Source: Prevotella sp.
GTDB lineage: Bacteria; Bacteroidota; Bacteroidia; Bacteroidales; Bacteroidaceae
Assembly (NCBI GenBank): GCA_017554105.1
Contig: JAFZIY010000030.1
Coordinates: 1 to 64,000, forward strand
Direction: 5' to 3'
Length of the DNA: 64,000 nt
Below are positions 15,733 through 24,868 of the stretch, in pieces; within the stretch, counting starts at the first letter, position 1; each line of letters opens with the position of its first letter. A program made the position numbers and the translations under genes. Under the pieces are notes generated by a model that saw only the letters and a program-made list of their open reading frames with translations, did not search any database and was not told where the DNA came from.

Positions 15733-16545
15733 ATGGTTAATTACGGAATAAAGGACAGAGTGGCACTGATTACGGGAGCGAACAACCCGCAGGGCATTGG
15801 AGCAACGACAGCGTTTGCCTTTGCTCGTGAAGGAGCAAAGGTGGTTCTGGTATATAAGAGGATTCCAAGGTCTTTTGACAAGACGAAGACCGACAGGAAT
15901 GGGGCTGACAGGTACTTCGAGGCCAATGCAGGGAATACCGATGTTGTAGAAGGCAGGCTTCGGGAAATGAATGCTGACTATATGATTATCGAAAGCGACA
16001 TCTCCAATGACGATGCCGTGAAGGATATCTATTCAAGTGTTCTGGAACGATACGGACGGATTGACATACTGGTCAACAACGCTGCAGATTGTGACGTGGA
16101 TGGTATTGACACAATAGAGAAAATCACACAGAGCGTGATTGATGATACGTTTGCGGTTAACGTCCGTGGAAGCATTCTGATGACGAGGGCATTCATCAAT
16201 AATCGCTGCGACTATGGCAGGATTATCAATCTCTCTACCGATGCGGCACAGGTCTTTGCCGGTCAGATTACCTACGGAGCGAGCAAAGCTACTTTGGAAG
16301 CACTCACCCGCAGTATTGGCCTTGAGGTGGCGAAGTATGGCATTACCGTGAATTGTGTTGCGCCTGGTCCTACTCAAACGGGATGGATTGATGATGATTT
16401 CGCAAAGGAAGTAATTCCAATTATTCCTATGGGCAAGTTGATTCAGCCTGAGGATATTGCCGAGACGATTCTGTTCCTGGCAAGTGAACAGGCAAGAATG
16501 ATTACTGGACAGATAATAAAAGTGTCTGGAGGACATGCACTTTAG
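15733..16545 (+). CDS. Short-chain dehydrogenase/reductase
   Basis: A 270-residue classical SDR. It shows TGANNPQGIG for the cofactor loop (with an insertion typical of the FabG-like atypical glycine motif), NNAAD, a catalytic Ser in NLSTDAA, YGASK for Tyr/Lys, and the C-terminal GQIIKVSGGHAL. It would reduce or oxidise a small carbonyl or alcohol with NAD(P). The frame is open back to 15658, but the fold starts at ATG 15733 (MVNYGIKDRVALITG). It is probably cotranscribed with the flavin reductase; the substrate is unknown. Confidence 0.88.
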   Translation: MVNYGIKDRVALITGANNPQGIGATTAFAFAREGAKVVLVYKRIPRSFDKTKTDRNGADRYFEANAGNTDVVEGRLREMNADYMIIESDISNDDAVKDIYSSVLERYGRIDILVNNAADCDVDGIDTIEKITQSVIDDTFAVNVRGSILMTRAFINNRCDYGRIINLSTDAAQVFAGQITYGASKATLEALTRSIGLEVAKYGITVNCVAPGPTQTGWIDDDFAKEVIPIIPMGKLIQPEDIAETILFLASEQARMITGQIIKVSGGHAL

Positions 16546-16560
16546 AAATACCCCGAAAAC

Positions 16561-16827
16561 ATGACGCGGATAGTAGTATATTACCTCATTTGCATCAACA
16601 TCCTGACTTTTCTTGTCTATGGTATTGACAAATGGAAAGCCAGGAACGACAAATGGCGTATCTCTGAGGCAACGCTTCTATTGCTTGCGGTCATAGGTGG
16701 AAGCATCGGCGCATGGGCGGGCATGAGTGTCTGGCACCATAAGACACTGCATAAGAAGTTCAGATATGGTGTTCCGTTGATATTGATAATTCAAGTGGCA
16801 CTAATCATATATATGCTTTACCGATGA
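16561..16827 (+). CDS. DUF1294 family small membrane protein
   Basis: An 88-residue protein with three hydrophobic segments and the family pattern YGIDKWKAR, WRISEATLLLLAVIGGSIGAW and GMSVWHHKTLHKKFRYGVPL. DUF1294 proteins are inner-membrane proteins of unknown function; in some bacteria the domain is fused to cold-shock or nuclease domains, here it stands alone. The stop overlaps the next gene's ATG by 4 bp. Confidence 0.88.
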   Translation: MTRIVVYYLICINILTFLVYGIDKWKARNDKWRISEATLLLLAVIGGSIGAWAGMSVWHHKTLHKKFRYGVPLILIIQVALIIYMLYR

Positions 16828-17165
16828 ACGTAGAAGAGTTCCGTGAATATTGCCTGTCCCTGCCTGATGTGACTGAGGCGACACCCTTTGAGAAGTTCTC
16901 AAGGGGCAGATTTACAATACTCGTTTTCTATGTCGACAATCACATGTTCTGCTATTTCAATATTGATGATTTCTCAAACATAACCATCAAGTGCGACCCT
17001 GATGAGATGCCGGAGTTGAAGGAGCATTATATGGCCATTAGCGAGCCTTTCAACGGGAACAAGAGATACTGGATAAGCATGCAGCCAAACATGGACTTGT
17101 CTGATGCCGACCTCAAGGATTTGGTCCGCAAGTCATACGAAATAGTAAAGAACAAGAGAAGATGA
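16824..17165 (+). CDS. MmcQ/YjbR-family protein
   Basis: A 113-residue protein with the MmcQ/YjbR double-wing-like fold: MNVEEFREYCLSLPDVTEAT at the start, then FSRGRFTILVFYVDNHMFCYFN, and a C-terminal helix LKDLVRKSYEIV. Members are small cytoplasmic proteins of unclear function, some proposed to bind DNA. It overlaps DUF1294 upstream and glycerate kinase downstream by 4 bp each, so the three are a coupled block. Confidence 0.88.
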   Translation: MNVEEFREYCLSLPDVTEATPFEKFSRGRFTILVFYVDNHMFCYFNIDDFSNITIKCDPDEMPELKEHYMAISEPFNGNKRYWISMQPNMDLSDADLKDLVRKSYEIVKNKRR

Positions 17166-18244
17166 AAGTAGTAGTTGCTATAGATTCATTCAAGGGTTGT
17201 CTGACATCGAAGGAGGCTAACATGGCAGCAACAGAAGGTGTCAGGAGCGTATGTCCTGATGCCGAGATAGTGCAGGTACCTGTAAGCGATGGAGGCGAGG
17301 GTTTCATGGAGGCATTCCATGCGGCTATTGGTGGGAATCTTATAGAGGTGACGGTGAGAGACCCCATGATGCGACCTGTCACAGCCAAGTATCTGCTAAG
17401 AGGGAAAGAAGCGGTGATAGAAATCGCCCAGGCAAGTGGACTGACTCTTGTCTCCAAAGAAAAGCGAAACCCGATGGTGGCTACCAGTTATGGCACAGGA
17501 CAGTTGGTTGCGGATGCCATACGGAAAGGTGCGGAGCATATCATCGTGGGACTTGGCGGTAGCGCTACAAGTGACGCAGGTATCGGAATGCTTAGGGCAC
17601 TTATGGATAACCTTTCCCCTGCCCCATCCAACAGAGAGGGAGTTCTGCGTTGGGATGATATCCAAATACTGAAAGATGTACGGTTTACGATAGCCTCTGA
17701 TGTCAAGAATCCACTGTGTGGTGAGAACGGTGCCGCCCATGTGTTCGCGCCACAGAAGGGTGCGACGCCGGAGATGGTCTGTATCTTGGACGAGCGGACA
17801 AGGAAGTTCGCCGAGATCTCTGCCAGGCATTTCGGTTACGACCGTCAGGACATGCCAGGAGCAGGAGCAGCAGGCGGCTTGGGCTATGCCTTCCTGCAAT
17901 ACATGGATGCAGAGTGCAAGCCTGGTATCCAGTTGTTGCTTGAGACAATCAAGTTCAACGAGATAGTACGGGATGCCGACCTCATTATCACAGGCGAGGG
18001 CTCTGCCGACCGTCAGACTCTTATGGGTAAACTCCCAATGGGAATCCTTCAGTATTCAGGCAATGTCCCTGTCGCTCTGATAGCAGGACGCATAAGTGAT
18101 TGCGAGGAACTGCTAAAGGCAGGTTTCTCGCATGTGAAGTGTATCAATCCTCATGATATTCCTCATAAAGATGCCATGCGCAAAGAAATAGCCAAGAGGA
18201 ATATCAGCGATACCATAAGACGTATTATAAGTCATACATCATAA
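17162..18244 (+). CDS. Glycerate kinase (GK type II, GlxK/GarK family)
   Basis: A 360-residue glycerate kinase, which phosphorylates D-glycerate to 2- or 3-phosphoglycerate. Visible family marks are MKVVVAIDSFKGCLTSKEAN at the start, QVPVSDGGEGF, IVGLGGSATSDAGIGML and LIITGEGSADRQTLMGK. It is the last gene of the DUF1294-YjbR-glycerate kinase block. Residues about 152-161 (SPAPSNREGV) correspond to a short G/C-rich repeat inserted in frame (17611-17645), between two conserved segments. Confidence 0.93.
   Translation: MKVVVAIDSFKGCLTSKEANMAATEGVRSVCPDAEIVQVPVSDGGEGFMEAFHAAIGGNLIEVTVRDPMMRPVTAKYLLRGKEAVIEIAQASGLTLVSKEKRNPMVATSYGTGQLVADAIRKGAEHIIVGLGGSATSDAGIGMLRALMDNLSPAPSNREGVLRWDDIQILKDVRFTIASDVKNPLCGENGAAHVFAPQKGATPEMVCILDERTRKFAEISARHFGYDRQDMPGAGAAGGLGYAFLQYMDAECKPGIQLLLETIKFNEIVRDADLIITGEGSADRQTLMGKLPMGILQYSGNVPVALIAGRISDCEELLKAGFSHVKCINPHDIPHKDAMRKEIAKRNISDTIRRIISHTS
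17611..17645. repeat. In-frame G/C-rich insert in glycerate kinase
   Basis: CCTTTCCCCTGCCCCATCCA followed by ACAGAGAGGGAG, encoding LSPAPSNREGV, in a loop between conserved motifs. It resembles the repeats at 3555, 40946 and 44762, though more decayed. Confidence 0.5.
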
Positions 18245-18318
18245 GCATGTTTCCCTTTTGACCGAAAACAGTTTAGCATTTTTCCATGCTTGTTTGATTG
18301 AGATACAAAAAAAAGATG

Positions 18319-18328
18319 TATCTTTGCA
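18319..18328 (+). promoter_or_regulatory. -7 box for pepD
   Basis: TATCTTTGCA, consensus, about 32 bp before the ATG. Confidence 0.7.
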
Positions 18329-18359
18329 TCGTAGAACTTTAAACTAAACAAACATAACT

Positions 18360-19820
18360 ATGAACGAAATTCTGAATCTTAATCCGCAATGCATCTGGAA
18401 GAACTTCCATGCATTGACACAAGTGCCACGTCCCTCAGGACATCTCGAGAAAATACAGCAGTTCTTGCTCGACTTCGCAAAGCAAGCCGGAGTAGAGGCT
18501 TTCAAGGATCCGGCAGGCAACATCGTGATGCGCAAGCCAGCATCGGCAGGAATGGAGAACCGCAAGGGCGTGATACTGCAGGCGCACATGGACATGGTGC
18601 CTCAGAAGACTCCAGAGAGTAAGCACAACTTCGAGACTGACCCAATAGAGCCGTGGATAGATGGTGAGTGGGTGAAGGCCAAGGGTACCACATTAGGTGC
18701 CGACGACGGTCTGGGCGTTGCCGCCATCATGGCTGTCATGGAAGACAAAAGCCTGAAGCACGGTCCTATCGATGCACTCATCACCGCCGATGAAGAGACG
18801 GGAATGTATGGTGCCAACGACCTGCCCGAGGGAGAACTGCAAGGTGACATCCTGCTTAATCTCGACTCTGAAACATGGGGCAAGTTCGTCATCGGAAGTG
18901 CTGGAGGTATTGATGTTACCGCCACTCTCGACTATCAGGAGGTGGACACCGACCCCGAGGATGCTGCCGTTCGTGTTACTCTGAAAGGTCTGCGCGGTGG
19001 GCACTCTGGACTTGAGATTCATGAGGGAAGGGCAAATGCAAACAAGCAGATGGTACGCTTCGTGCGTGAGGCGATAGAGGAACTTGATGCCCGTCTGGCA
19101 TCATGGCACGGCGGCAATATGCGCAACGCCATTCCTTTCAAGGCTGAGGTAGTGCTTACCTTGCCAAAGGAGAATGTGGAGGCACTGAAAGAACTGGTTG
19201 ACGCATGGAAGGAAGACTTCATCGATGAGTTCAAGACCATTGAGACCAACGGCATCGAGTTCTATGCCGAGGATGTGGAGACTCCTGCAAAGGAGGTTCC
19301 CGTTGAAGTACAGGACAATCTCATCGACGCTATCTATGCATGTCACGACGGCGTTATCCGTATGATACCTTCATATCCCGACGTGGTGGAGACAAGTTCA
19401 AACCTCGCCATCATCGATATCGAGGGCGGTAGCGCAAACATCAAGATTCTTGCCCGTTCGAGCCGTGAGGACATGAAGGACTATGTCGTTAAGACTCTCG
19501 AGAGTTGCTTCAGCATGGCAGGCATGAAGGTGGAGACTGCCGGCAGTTACGGCGGCTGGGACCCGAACCCAGACTCAGAGATTCTCAACCTCCTGCTCCG
19601 TGTATATAAGGAACTGAATGGTGAGGATGGAATCGTTCAGGTAGACCATGCCGGACTGGAGTGCTCTGTTATTCTTGGCAAGTATCCACATCTCGATGTG
19701 GTGAGCCTCGGACCGACATTGCGCAGTCCACACACCACTACCGAGCGTGCTCTCTGGGCAACCACCGAGCCGTTCTGGGCATTGCTCAAGAAGGCTCTTG
19801 AGGAAATTCCAGAGAAGTAA
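18360..19820 (+). CDS. pepD: Aminoacyl-histidine dipeptidase (M20 family)
   Basis: A 486-residue zinc dipeptidase of the PepD/carnosinase group, hydrolysing Xaa-His and other dipeptides in the cytoplasm. Metal and catalytic motifs are QAHMDMV (first zinc His and Asp), TTLGADDGLGVAA (bridging Asp) and TADEETGMYGA (catalytic Glu and ligand). A lid/dimerisation domain spans about residues 200-390, and the last metal His lies near RSPHTTTER. It has its own -7 box and is followed by a strong hairpin at 19841-19915. Length is normal for the family. Confidence 0.95.
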   Translation: MNEILNLNPQCIWKNFHALTQVPRPSGHLEKIQQFLLDFAKQAGVEAFKDPAGNIVMRKPASAGMENRKGVILQAHMDMVPQKTPESKHNFETDPIEPWIDGEWVKAKGTTLGADDGLGVAAIMAVMEDKSLKHGPIDALITADEETGMYGANDLPEGELQGDILLNLDSETWGKFVIGSAGGIDVTATLDYQEVDTDPEDAAVRVTLKGLRGGHSGLEIHEGRANANKQMVRFVREAIEELDARLASWHGGNMRNAIPFKAEVVLTLPKENVEALKELVDAWKEDFIDEFKTIETNGIEFYAEDVETPAKEVPVEVQDNLIDAIYACHDGVIRMIPSYPDVVETSSNLAIIDIEGGSANIKILARSSREDMKDYVVKTLESCFSMAGMKVETAGSYGGWDPNPDSEILNLLLRVYKELNGEDGIVQVDHAGLECSVILGKYPHLDVVSLGPTLRSPHTTTERALWATTEPFWALLKKALEEIPEK

Positions 19821-19840
19821 GTGATCAAGAGATATCAAAT

Positions 19841-19920
19841 CGCTTAACAATGTTATTAACTTTGTTGAACAAAGTTATTAAGATAGTCGAACAAAGTTAA
19901 TAACATTGTTAGGCGTTTTT
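19841..19920. terminator. Long perfect inverted repeat after pepD
   Basis: A 21-bp perfect inverted repeat: arm AACAATGTTATTAACTTTGTT at 19846-19866 and its complement at 19890-19910, extendable through flanking CGC/GCG and followed by TTTTT. The 23-nt loop carries another partial copy of the arm. A strong bidirectional terminator between pepD and the convergent lpxB. Confidence 0.75.
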
Positions 19921-19997
19921 TATGCTCTGCAAATTATAGCCGATGAAACGATAAAAATATTTGCGAATAATTAGCAGCTATCAGCAGATGATAAAAA

Positions 19998-20124
19998 CGT
20001 AAATTACCGTAAATGGGACGTAAATATGCATTAAAGATATTTACGGACATTTACGTCTAAAAACCTCCACGAATTAACGCTAATAAAATGATAATAATTT
20101 GCGTATAATTAGCGTCAATTAGCG
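19998..20124. repeat. 10-bp-periodic inverted motif clusters
   Basis: Cluster 1: CGTAAAT at 19998, 20008 and 20019, then its complement ATTTACG at 20039 and 20049, forming a near-perfect stem around a 9-nt loop. Cluster 2: AATTAACGCTAAT (20072-20084) opposite ATTAGCGTCAATT (20108-20120), with AATTAGCG at 20107 and 20117. Spacing is 10-11 bp throughout. No gene is present; the rest of this gap is A/T-rich. Confidence 0.7.
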
Positions 20125-20138
20125 GAGTATATTTACTT

Positions 20139-21287
20139 TTAAAGGTCCTCTTTCTTAAGCAAGGACAACATTATGCGTGCAGCCTCATCGGGAGCATTGT
20201 TATGTCCGAGAATATCCGCCACGCGCCCGTATCCGTAAAGCATTTGCTTACGCGACTCACCTCCAGGGAGTATTGAACGGAGATTCTTCTTCAAATTCTC
20301 CTCCGTGAAAGTATCAGCGACGAGTTCCGGAACTACCTCTTCGTTCGCTATGAGGTTGACGAGGGAGATATATGGCACCTTGATTACCTTCTTGCGTAGA
20401 TAACCCAGAAGACGTGGCAGCGGAGTTTCATAACAAACTACCTGAGGCACGCGGAAAAGTGCGGTCTCGAGGGTAGCCGTTCCACTAGTTACCAATGCCG
20501 CAGTACTATTCATTAAGAGTGCGAACGTATCATTATCAACTATTCTTACTGGGTAGTCGCCAATGAATTTATCATAGTACTTATGGTCGATGCCAGGAGC
20601 ACCGGCAAGCACCAGTTGATAGTCACGGGAGTGCTCTACGGCAGCACGAAGCATCATGGGAAGATTGTCCTTTATCTCCTGTTTCCGACTACCAGCCAAA
20701 AGGGCAATAATCGGACGGTTGTCGAGACCATACCTCGCACGGAACTCTTCTGTCGTTTCCTCATAGTTGGCACGGAAGTCATCCACCTCGGTGGCAGTAG
20801 GGTTACCGATATAATGTATGGGGTATTTGTGCTTCTTCTCGTAGAAGTCCTTCTCGAAAGGCAGGATGGAGAACATCTCATCAACGTCTCGCTTAATGTT
20901 CTTGATGCGATGCTCCTTCCATGCCCATATCTTCGGTGATATATAATAATAAATAGGTATGTCAGAATGACGGTGCACATGCTTTGCAATATCGAAGTTG
21001 AAGCCGGGATAGTCAACGAGAATCAATGCGTCGGGGTTCCAACGCAACACATCCCGCTTGCACATCTTCATGTTTTTAGATATCGTACGCAAGTGCAACA
21101 ATACCGGAATGAATCCCATGAAAGCCATGTCGCGGTAGTGGCGCACCCTTGTGCCCCCGACACCAGTCATCAGGTCGCCTCCAAGGAAACGGAAGTCGGC
21201 ATCGGGGTCGCGGTCGCTTAGCGCCTGCATAAGATGTGAGGCGTGAAGGTCGCCACTTGCTTCGCCTACAATAATGTAATATTTCAT
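20139..21287 (-). CDS. lpxB: Lipid-A-disaccharide synthase
   Basis: A 382-residue GT19 enzyme that joins UDP-2,3-diacylglucosamine and lipid X to form the tetraacyl disaccharide of lipid A at the inner membrane. Recognisable parts are MKYYIIVGEASGDLHASHLM, FRFLGGDLMTGVGG, LVDYPGFNFDIAKHVH, YYISPKIWAWKEHRIKNIKR and VTSGTATLETALFRVPQVVCY. It is downstream of surE in the same direction, the usual Bacteroidota pairing. Length is normal. Confidence 0.96.
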   Translation of the reverse strand: MKYYIIVGEASGDLHASHLMQALSDRDPDADFRFLGGDLMTGVGGTRVRHYRDMAFMGFIPVLLHLRTISKNMKMCKRDVLRWNPDALILVDYPGFNFDIAKHVHRHSDIPIYYYISPKIWAWKEHRIKNIKRDVDEMFSILPFEKDFYEKKHKYPIHYIGNPTATEVDDFRANYEETTEEFRARYGLDNRPIIALLAGSRKQEIKDNLPMMLRAAVEHSRDYQLVLAGAPGIDHKYYDKFIGDYPVRIVDNDTFALLMNSTAALVTSGTATLETALFRVPQVVCYETPLPRLLGYLRKKVIKVPYISLVNLIANEEVVPELVADTFTEENLKKNLRSILPGGESRKQMLYGYGRVADILGHNNAPDEAARIMLSLLKKEDL

Positions 21288-21321
21288 ATTATTTGTAGTT
21301 TGGGAGTACTATATCACAATA

Positions 21322-22095
21322 TCATTCCGGGAACTGCCACGTCTTCATTTGCTCTATCATAGGGTAGTTGGTAACATCTACCTGCGTTGGTGTTATTGCC
21401 ACATATCCATGCTGCAGAGCCCAGTTGTCGGTATCCTCGGCATCGGGTTCGTCATTAGTATAACTGCCCACCATCCAGAAATAGTCGTAACCACGTGGAT
21501 GAGCACAGCGAACGGTCTCATTACCCCACGTCCCCTTAGCCATTCGACACACCTTGACACCGTTGTATTTCTCCACGACAGGGAAGTTGATGTTAAGGCA
21601 GACGCCAAGCGGCAAGCCCTCTTTCAGCACCCGCTCTGTGACATATCTCACGATGGGAGTCATCATTGAGAAATCGGCATCGGGACTATGGTCGCACAGG
21701 GAAAAAGCAACTGAAGGTATATATTTCATGCACCCTTCCAAAGTGACGCCCATTGTTCCTGAGTAATGAACATTCACCGAGGCGTTGTCACCATGGTTGA
21801 TGCCACCAATTATCATGTCAGGTCGGCGCGTTAGGATATTGTCGAGCGCCATTTTCACGCAATCTACGGGAGTACCATTGCACGACCATACCTGCAAACC
21901 TTCCTCCTCGTGTTTCTTCTCCAAGGTCAGCGGCAACGTCGCCGAGAATGCACAGGAGTATCCAGAGCGTGCGGAATCAGGCGCACAGACAAGTATGTCG
22001 GCGATGTCACGAATCATGTCGATGAGACATGTCATACCCTTTGAACTGTAGCCGTCGTCATTCGAAATAAGTATTAACGGTCTGTTATTTTTCAT
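21322..22095 (-). CDS. surE: 5'/3'-nucleotidase SurE
   Basis: A 257-residue SurE phosphatase acting on nucleoside 5'- and 3'-monophosphates and short polyphosphates. The N-terminal LILISNDDGYSSKG carries the metal-binding Asp pair; APDSARSGYS and IIGGINHGDNASVNVHYSGT complete the active site. A frame extension to 22167 is rejected because it crosses the promoter; ATG 22095 matches the family start. A -7 box is at 22116-22124 on this strand, divergent from the parA promoter. It forms an operon with lpxB. Confidence 0.95.
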   Translation of the reverse strand: MKNNRPLILISNDDGYSSKGMTCLIDMIRDIADILVCAPDSARSGYSCAFSATLPLTLEKKHEEEGLQVWSCNGTPVDCVKMALDNILTRRPDMIIGGINHGDNASVNVHYSGTMGVTLEGCMKYIPSVAFSLCDHSPDADFSMMTPIVRYVTERVLKEGLPLGVCLNINFPVVEKYNGVKVCRMAKGTWGNETVRCAHPRGYDYFWMVGSYTNDEPDAEDTDNWALQHGYVAITPTQVDVTNYPMIEQMKTWQFPE

Positions 22096-22115
22096 AAAAA
22101 ACTTAATCTTTCGGT

Positions 22116-22165
22116 GCAAAAGTAGTAAAAAATCGCCATTTTTCAAATTATTTATGTAACTTTGC
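22116..22165. promoter_or_regulatory. Divergent surE / parA promoters
   Basis: Minus-strand TACTTTTGC (22116-22124) for surE-lpxB and plus-strand TAACTTTGC (22157-22165) for parA. The parA leader is about 110 nt; no riboswitch-like fold was recognised in it. Confidence 0.7.
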
Positions 22166-22281
22166 AAGATAATTTACGACTTTATGCCCTGCAAAGGGTG
22201 GAAAAGACTGTATCAAGTAGGGATAAATGCCGCTACTGACGCAAGTAAGAGCGGTCAACAAAACAAAGAACAAGAAAAGAA

Positions 22282-23046
22282 ATGGGAAAGATTATTGCAT
22301 TAGCCAACCAGAAAGGTGGCGTAGGCAAGACTACAACGAGCATCAACCTTGCGGCTTCGCTGGCCACACTCGAAAAGAAAGTGCTTATCGTGGACGCCGA
22401 CCCTCAGGCGAACGCGTCGAGTGGACTGGGCGTTGACCTCAACGAGGTGGAGTGCTCATTATATGAATGTATCATCGATGGTGCCGACGTTCGCGATGCC
22501 ATGTACACCACAGACATTGAGACTCTCGACATCATTCCAAGCCACATCGACCTCGTGGGAGCAGAGATAGAGATGCTCAACCTCCAGCAACGAGAGCGTG
22601 TGATAAAGAAAATCCTCGATCCGATAAAAGACGATTACGACTATATTCTTATCGACTGCTCGCCTTCGCTGGGACTTATCACGGTGAACGCACTTACAGC
22701 AGCCGACTCGGTCATTATTCCTGTGCAATGTGAGTATTTCGCTCTTGAGGGCATCAGTAAACTGCTCAACACCATTAGAATTATCAAAAGCAAACTGAAC
22801 CCACAACTTGAGATTGAAGGATTCCTGCTCACGATGTATGACAGTCGTCTTCGTCTTGCCCGCCAGATTTACGATGAGGTGAAGCGACACTTCCAGGAAC
22901 TAGTGTTCAAGACGGTTATCCAGCGCAACGTGAAGTTGTCTGAGGCACCCAGTCACGGTCTCCCCGTAATTCTATACGATGCCGACTCCACTGGAACAAA
23001 GAACCATCTTGCATTGGCGAAGGAGATTATCAATAAGAACAAATAA
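22282..23046 (+). CDS. parA: Chromosome partitioning ATPase ParA/Soj
   Basis: A 254-residue ParA-type ATPase with the deviant Walker A motif NQKGGVGKTTTSINLAA at the N-terminus, Walker A' VDADPQANASSG and Walker B YDYILIDCSPSLG. It forms ATP-dependent dimers on DNA that move ParB-parS complexes to segregate the chromosome. parB follows after 87 bp, then DUF5683, a MltD-like transglycosylase and relA/spoT, the standard Bacteroidota arrangement. The short length without an N-terminal HTH is the chromosomal type. Confidence 0.97.
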   Translation: MGKIIALANQKGGVGKTTTSINLAASLATLEKKVLIVDADPQANASSGLGVDLNEVECSLYECIIDGADVRDAMYTTDIETLDIIPSHIDLVGAEIEMLNLQQRERVIKKILDPIKDDYDYILIDCSPSLGLITVNALTAADSVIIPVQCEYFALEGISKLLNTIRIIKSKLNPQLEIEGFLLTMYDSRLRLARQIYDEVKRHFQELVFKTVIQRNVKLSEAPSHGLPVILYDADSTGTKNHLALAKEIINKNK

Positions 23047-23133
23047 AAGATTTCGGGTGATGGATGATGAGTGATGGTTGTTACCACGACATTGTCTGTT
23101 TCATCCGATATAGGTTTTATAATCCAAAAATAA

Positions 23134-24033
23134 ATGGCAGTAAGAAAGAAATATGGTGCATCAAGCCACAACGCACTTGGAAGAGGACTCGATGCACTGA
23201 TATCCACCGACGAGGTGAAGACACAAGGCTCGTCAACAATAAACGAGATTCCCATAGCGCAGATTGAGGCTAATCCCAATCAGCCACGCCGTGACTTTGA
23301 CCAGGATTCACTACAAGAACTGGCGCAGAGTATCAAGGAACTGGGCATCGTGAGTCCTATCACACTGAGACAGATTAGTGACCAGCGTTTCCAGATAATC
23401 GCTGGAGAACGACGCTGGAGAGCATCACAGATGGCTGGCTTGCAGGCAATTCCAGCATACATACGTACCATAAACGACGAGAATGTCATGGAGATGGCCC
23501 TCGTGGAGAACATCCAACGAGAGGACCTCAATGCCATAGAGATTGCACTTGCATACCAGCACCTGCTCGAAAACACTGGCATGACTCAGGAGAAAGTGGC
23601 TGAGCGTGTTGGCAAGAGCCGTACTGCCGTCACTAACCACCTGCGACTGCTGAAGTTGCCGGCACAGGTGCAGATGGCCCTTCAGAAGAAAGAGATAGAC
23701 ATGGGACATGCACGTGCATTACTCGCCATAGACAGTCCGTCGCAACAGATACGCGTATTCCGTGACATACAGAAGAAAGGCTACTCTGTGAGACAAGTGG
23801 AGAGCATGGTTAAGAAGATTAATGAGGGTGATGAGAACATTGTAAAGCGCACCCTGAAGAAGCAACCATCCATGCCCGAGACGCTGGCTCCCCTACGTGA
23901 GAAACTTACCGGGCTATTCAGCAATAAGGTGGAAATGACATGCTCTGCCAAAGGAAAAGGTAAGATAACCATACCTTTTGGTAACGATAAGGAACTGAAA
24001 CGCATCATTGACGTGTTCGAGAAACTGAAATAA
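23134..24033 (+). CDS. parB: Chromosome partitioning protein ParB/Spo0J
   Basis: A 299-residue ParB. The N-terminal CTPase/ParB domain includes IEANPNQPRRDFD and the GERRWRASQMAG motif; the central helix-turn-helix (TQEKVAERVGKSRTAVTNHLRLLKL region) binds parS; the C-terminal segment dimerises and is linked through a basic stretch. ParB loads and spreads at parS near the origin as a CTP clamp and stimulates ParA. I found no obvious parS palindrome in this window, though degenerate sites would be missed by eye. Confidence 0.97.
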   Translation: MAVRKKYGASSHNALGRGLDALISTDEVKTQGSSTINEIPIAQIEANPNQPRRDFDQDSLQELAQSIKELGIVSPITLRQISDQRFQIIAGERRWRASQMAGLQAIPAYIRTINDENVMEMALVENIQREDLNAIEIALAYQHLLENTGMTQEKVAERVGKSRTAVTNHLRLLKLPAQVQMALQKKEIDMGHARALLAIDSPSQQIRVFRDIQKKGYSVRQVESMVKKINEGDENIVKRTLKKQPSMPETLAPLREKLTGLFSNKVEMTCSAKGKGKITIPFGNDKELKRIIDVFEKLK

Positions 24034-24040
24034 GCAAACT

Positions 24041-24811
24041 TTGAGAATACTGCAATATCATATAACGAGGATAGCGGCAGTGATACTGGTTGTCATTGTT
24101 GCTTTCGCCACCGAAGTCAAGGCGCAACAGGAGACTGACAGCACATTCATCTTCAATTACGACGAGTCAGGATGGAATGCTGTCGACACGGTAATCACCG
24201 TTAACGACATCATTGCGTTTGACACCGTGTCAGTCGATGATAAGACTCCACGCGCGGCAGAGAGGCGAAGCCTTGAGAAGAAAAAGCAGCCCAGAGACTG
24301 GAGCACCTGGCGACCTGAGGTGAAGAAAGCCTTGTGGTTGGCAATAGTGCTTCCCGGCGCAGGACAGATATACAACCGCAAATACTGGAAACTGCCCATC
24401 GTTTACGGAGGATTCATCGGTTGCTTCTACGCTATGCGATGGAACAACATGATGTATAACGACTACTCGCAGGCATACCTCGACATTATAGATGACGACC
24501 CCTCGACCCAAAGCTACAACCAGTTTCTGCACCTCGGTGCACAGATTAACGAGGGCAACCTCAAGAGATATCAAGACATTTTCAGGAAAAGGAAAGACTA
24601 CTACCGCCGCTACCGCGACCTTAGTTTCTTCATCCTCGTTGGAGTATATGCGCTCTCTGTCATCGATGCCTATGTCGATGCATCGCTGTCAGACTTTGAC
24701 ATCTCGCCCGACCTAAGCATGAGGATAGAGCCTGTTGTGATAAACAGCGGAATGGCTAACAACCCTTTGAAATCAGCTGCTTTAGGACTCAGCTGCTCGC
24801 TGACGTTCTGA
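24041..24811 (+). CDS. DUF5683 membrane protein
   Basis: A 256-residue protein with an N-terminal signal-anchor (about residues 9-28), then an acidic linker, then the conserved DUF5683 part: WRPEVKKALWLAIVLPGAGQIYNRKYWKLPIVYGGF and a further hydrophobic segment FFILVGVYALSVIDAYVDA. The motif resembles the P-G-x-GQ-x-Y of small membrane proteins in envelope operons. No function is established. The start is TTG 24041; a later start would remove the signal segment. It lies 7 bp after parB, clearly in the operon. Confidence 0.85.
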   Translation: MRILQYHITRIAAVILVVIVAFATEVKAQQETDSTFIFNYDESGWNAVDTVITVNDIIAFDTVSVDDKTPRAAERRSLEKKKQPRDWSTWRPEVKKALWLAIVLPGAGQIYNRKYWKLPIVYGGFIGCFYAMRWNNMMYNDYSQAYLDIIDDDPSTQSYNQFLHLGAQINEGNLKRYQDIFRKRKDYYRRYRDLSFFILVGVYALSVIDAYVDASLSDFDISPDLSMRIEPVVINSGMANNPLKSAALGLSCSLTF

Positions 24812-24868
24812 CGATGGGTTACAGGTGCTCAAAATACATTTAAGAAAACAATAAAACAAACGACAGAT

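Noticed and set aside
22096..22167. N-terminal extension of SurE
   Set aside because: The extension crosses the -7 box and the family begins at the NDDG-containing strand, so ATG 22095 is used.
22166..22281. Riboswitch in the parA leader
   Set aside because: No known aptamer pattern could be recognised; only short A-rich and GC patches are seen.
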